Assembly: GCF_033118175.1 (NCBI RefSeq)
Contig: NW_026870963.1
Location: forward strand, 1,426,001-1,490,000
From: Dama dama
Lineage: Eukaryota > Chordata > Mammalia > Artiodactyla > Cervidae
Direction of reading: 5' to 3'
Length of the DNA: 64,000 nt
Part shown: one piece after another, positions 62,400 to 64,000 of the stretch
Numbering within the stretch: position 1 is the stretch's first letter
How the letters are laid out: every line of letters begins with the position of its first letter
Position numbers and translations under genes: made by a program
The notes under the pieces: generated by a model
What the model was told of the DNA's origin: nothing
The model's database searches: none
What the model saw: the letters and a program-made list of their open reading frames with translations, nothing else

Positions 62400-62966
62400 A
62401 TGAGGAGCATGAAAATGTCGAAAAATAGGAGGAGCTTGAAGCGGTGTTGAAAAACATGAAGAGCCTGATAAGGTGTGAAAAATATGAATAGTTTCAAAAG
62501 ATGTGAAATATATGAAGAACTTCAAAAGCTGTCAAAAATGAGATGAGCATGAAACGATCTGGGAAATAGGAGAAGCATGAAGTGGTGTTGAAAAACATGA
62601 AGAGCTTGAAAAAGTGTGAAATATATGAAGAGCTTCAAAAGGTGTGAAAAATATGAAGAGCTTCAAAAGGTGTCAAAAATATGAGGAGCATGAAATGGTC
62701 TGAAAATTAGGAGGAGCATTGTAACATTGTTGAAAAAATTGAAGAGCCTGAAAAGGTGTGAAAAATATGAAGAGCTTCAAAAGGTGTCAAAAATATGAGG
62801 AGCATGAAAATGTCGAAAAATAGGAGGAGCTTGAAGCGGTGTTGAAAAACATGAAGAGCCTGATAAGGTGTGAAAAATATGAAGAGCTTCAAAAGGTGTG
62901 AAAAATATGAGGAGCATGAAACGGTCTGAAAAATAGGAGGAGCATTGTAACATTGTTGAAAAAATT
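62400..62966 (+). repeat. Interleaved local duplications (395 and 226 bp)
   Basis: The variant GAAAATGTCGAAAAATAGG occurs at 62,411 and 62,806, an offset of 395 bp (three units plus two subunits). The variant GTAACATTGTTGAAAAAATTG occurs at 62,721 and 62,947, an offset of 226 bp (two units). Both offsets are whole numbers of subunits, and the two duplications overlap. Confidence 0.88.
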
Positions 62967-63079
62967 GAAGAGCCTGAAAAGGTGTGAAAAATATGAAGAG
63001 CTTCAAAAGGTGTCAAAAATATGAGGAGCATGAAAAGGTCTGAAAAATAGGAGGAGCATGAAGCGGTGTTGAAAAACAT
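62967..63079 (+). repeat. Reference 113-bp unit (near consensus)
   Basis: This is a convenient type example of the unit. Subunit A is 62,967-62,994, B is 62,995-63,022, C is 63,023-63,050 and D is 63,051-63,079. The next unit starts at 63,080 with the same GAAGAGCCTG, so the period is exactly 113. The only departure from my consensus is in C, where AAAAGG replaces AAACGG. Each subunit splits into three blocks of 9-11 bases that start with GAA or GAG, suggesting an older 9-10-bp element. A and B have an A4 tract and an A5 tract starting 10 bases apart. The consensus contains two CpG sites per unit, one in the middle of C and one in the middle of D. Confidence 0.95.
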
Positions 63080-64000
63080 GAAGAGCCTGAAAAGGAGTGA
63101 AATATATGAAGAGCTTCAAAAGGTGTGAAATATATGAAGAGCTTCAACAAGTTTCAAAAATATGAGGAGCATGAAACGGTCTGAAAAATAGGAGGAGCAT
63201 GAAGCGGTGTTCAAAACATGAAGAGCCTGAAAAAGTGTGAAAAATATGAAGAGCTTCAAAAGGTTTGAAAAATATGAAGAGCCTGAAAAGGTGTCAAAAA
63301 TGAGATGAGCATGAAACGGTCTGAAAAATAGGAAGAGCATGAAGAGGTGTTCAAAAACATGTACAGCCTGACAAGGTGTGAAAAATATGAAGAGCTTCAA
63401 AAGGTGTCAAAAATATGAGGAGCATGAAACGGTCTGAAAAATAGGAGGAGCATGAAGTGGTGTTGAAATACATGAAGAGCCTGAAAATGTGTGAAAAATA
63501 TGAAGAGCTGCAAAACGTGTCAAAAATATGAGAAGCATGAAACGGTCTGAAAAATAGGAGCAGCATGAAGAGCTGTTGAAAAACATGAAGAGCCTGAAAA
63601 GGTGTGAAAAATATGAAGAGCTTCAAAAGTTGTGAAAAATAGGAGGAGCATGAAGCGGTGTTGAAAAACATGAAGAGCCTGAAAAGGTGTGAAAAATATG
63701 AAGAGCTTCAAAAGGTGTGAAAAATATGAACACTTTCAAAATGTGTCAAAAATGAGATGAGCATGAAGCGGTCTGAAAAATGGTGGAGCATGAAGTTTTG
63801 TTGAAAAACATGAAGAGCCTGAAATCGTGTGAAAAATATTAAGTGCTTCAAAAGGTGTGAAATACATGAGGAGCATTAATCGGTCTCAAAAATAGGAGTA
63901 GCATGAAGCGGTGTTGAAAAACATGAAGAGCCTGAAAAGGTGTGAAAAATATGAAGAGCTACAAAAGCTGTCAAAAGTGAGATGAGCATGAAACGGTCTG

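Larger units (their letters stand above)
1..64000 (+). repeat. Satellite array of 113-bp units, whole window
   Basis: The whole window is head-to-tail copies of one 113-bp unit with no interruption that I could find. The unit has four related subunits: A (28 bp), B (28), C (28) and D (29). Subunit A reads as three blocks, GAAGAGCCT then GAAAAGGTGT then GAAAAATAT. B differs by GCTTC in place of GCCTG and by GTGTC before the second A-tract. C begins GAGGAGCAT, carries ACGGTCT in its middle and ends in TAG. D begins GAGGAGCAT, carries GCGGTGTT and ends in ACAT, one base longer than the others. Units with a missing or extra subunit occur. Orientation never flips: the + strand stays purine-rich. 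No promoter, RNA gene, transposon terminus or coding region was seen in any gap, because there are no gaps. A eukaryotic heterochromatic satellite is the inferred context; family and species are not recognised. Confidence 0.97.
59706..64000 (+). repeat. Block VI: diverged 113-bp units to the window edge
   Basis: Units close to the overall consensus but each with private changes, as in block I, and no multi-kilobase order. Local duplications of one to three units occur (60,418-60,690 and 62,400-62,966). The array runs off the right edge in the middle of a unit, so its true end is outside the window. No gene or unique DNA is seen. Confidence 0.85.

Noticed and set aside
62995..63006. Hairpin from GAAG-AG-CTTC in subunit B
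   Set aside because: Only a four-base stem with a two-base centre; too short to be a meaningful structure, and many variants break it.
1..64000. CRISPR array (28-bp repeats)
   Set aside because: A 28-bp repeat length is in the CRISPR range, but subunits are directly joined with no unique spacers, are degenerate, and no cas-like gene or leader is present.
1..64000. Triplex-forming (H-DNA) mirror repeats or G-quadruplex motifs
   Set aside because: The strand is purine-rich, but pure purine runs are usually under about 16 bases because T and C interrupt each subunit. I saw no long mirror symmetry and no set of four G-runs.
1..64000. Telomeric repeat, rRNA or tRNA genes
   Set aside because: No TTAGGG-type or other short telomere repeat tract, and no stretch departs from the 113-bp repeat long enough to hold an RNA gene.

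Overview
The window is one uninterrupted tandem-repeat (satellite) array from end to end. I see no protein-coding gene, RNA gene, transposon or unique-sequence island. The basic unit is 113 bp, made of four related subunits of 28, 28, 28 and 29 bp (called A, B, C and D here). Every unit I read lies in the same orientation, so the + strand is purine-rich throughout (about 73% A+G and about 39% G+C in my hand-made consensus). Tens of kilobases of non-coding tandem repeat with multi-kilobase higher-order repeats (HORs) point to eukaryotic nuclear heterochromatin (pericentromeric, subtelomeric, sex-chromosome or similar). I do not recognise the family and cannot name the organism.

Layout. (I) 1-9,539: diverged 113-bp units with small local duplications (offsets 819, 648, 338 and 2,814 bp). 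(II) about 9,540-32,794: HOR1, period 8,231 bp. It has three copies that differ by large indels: copy A carries an extra ~112-bp unit, copies A and B carry a 1,521-bp internal tandem duplication, and copy C has one 1,521-bp block and also lacks 338 bp. (III) 32,794-33,954: transition, including a displaced ~790-bp piece of the next HOR family. (IV) 33,955-53,345: HOR2, period 6,508-6,509 bp, nearly three copies that differ only at scattered bases and in one poly(A) tract. (V) 53,346-59,705: mosaic of re-joined HOR2 segments, ending in a 789-bp tandem duplication. (VI) 59,706-64,000: diverged units again, with very local one-to-three-unit duplications.

The many open frames on the minus strand are by-products of the repeat. 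The complement of the subunits is T-rich and poor in stops, 113 is not a multiple of 3, and stops recur at fixed places in subunit B. The same frame lengths and the same Phe/Leu/His-rich peptides therefore recur across the window. I annotate none of them as genes. The interest lies in the nested architecture (about 9-10 bp, 28 bp, 113 bp, 0.3-1.5 kb, 6.5/8.2 kb), in two distinct HOR families side by side, and in junctions that record unequal exchange.
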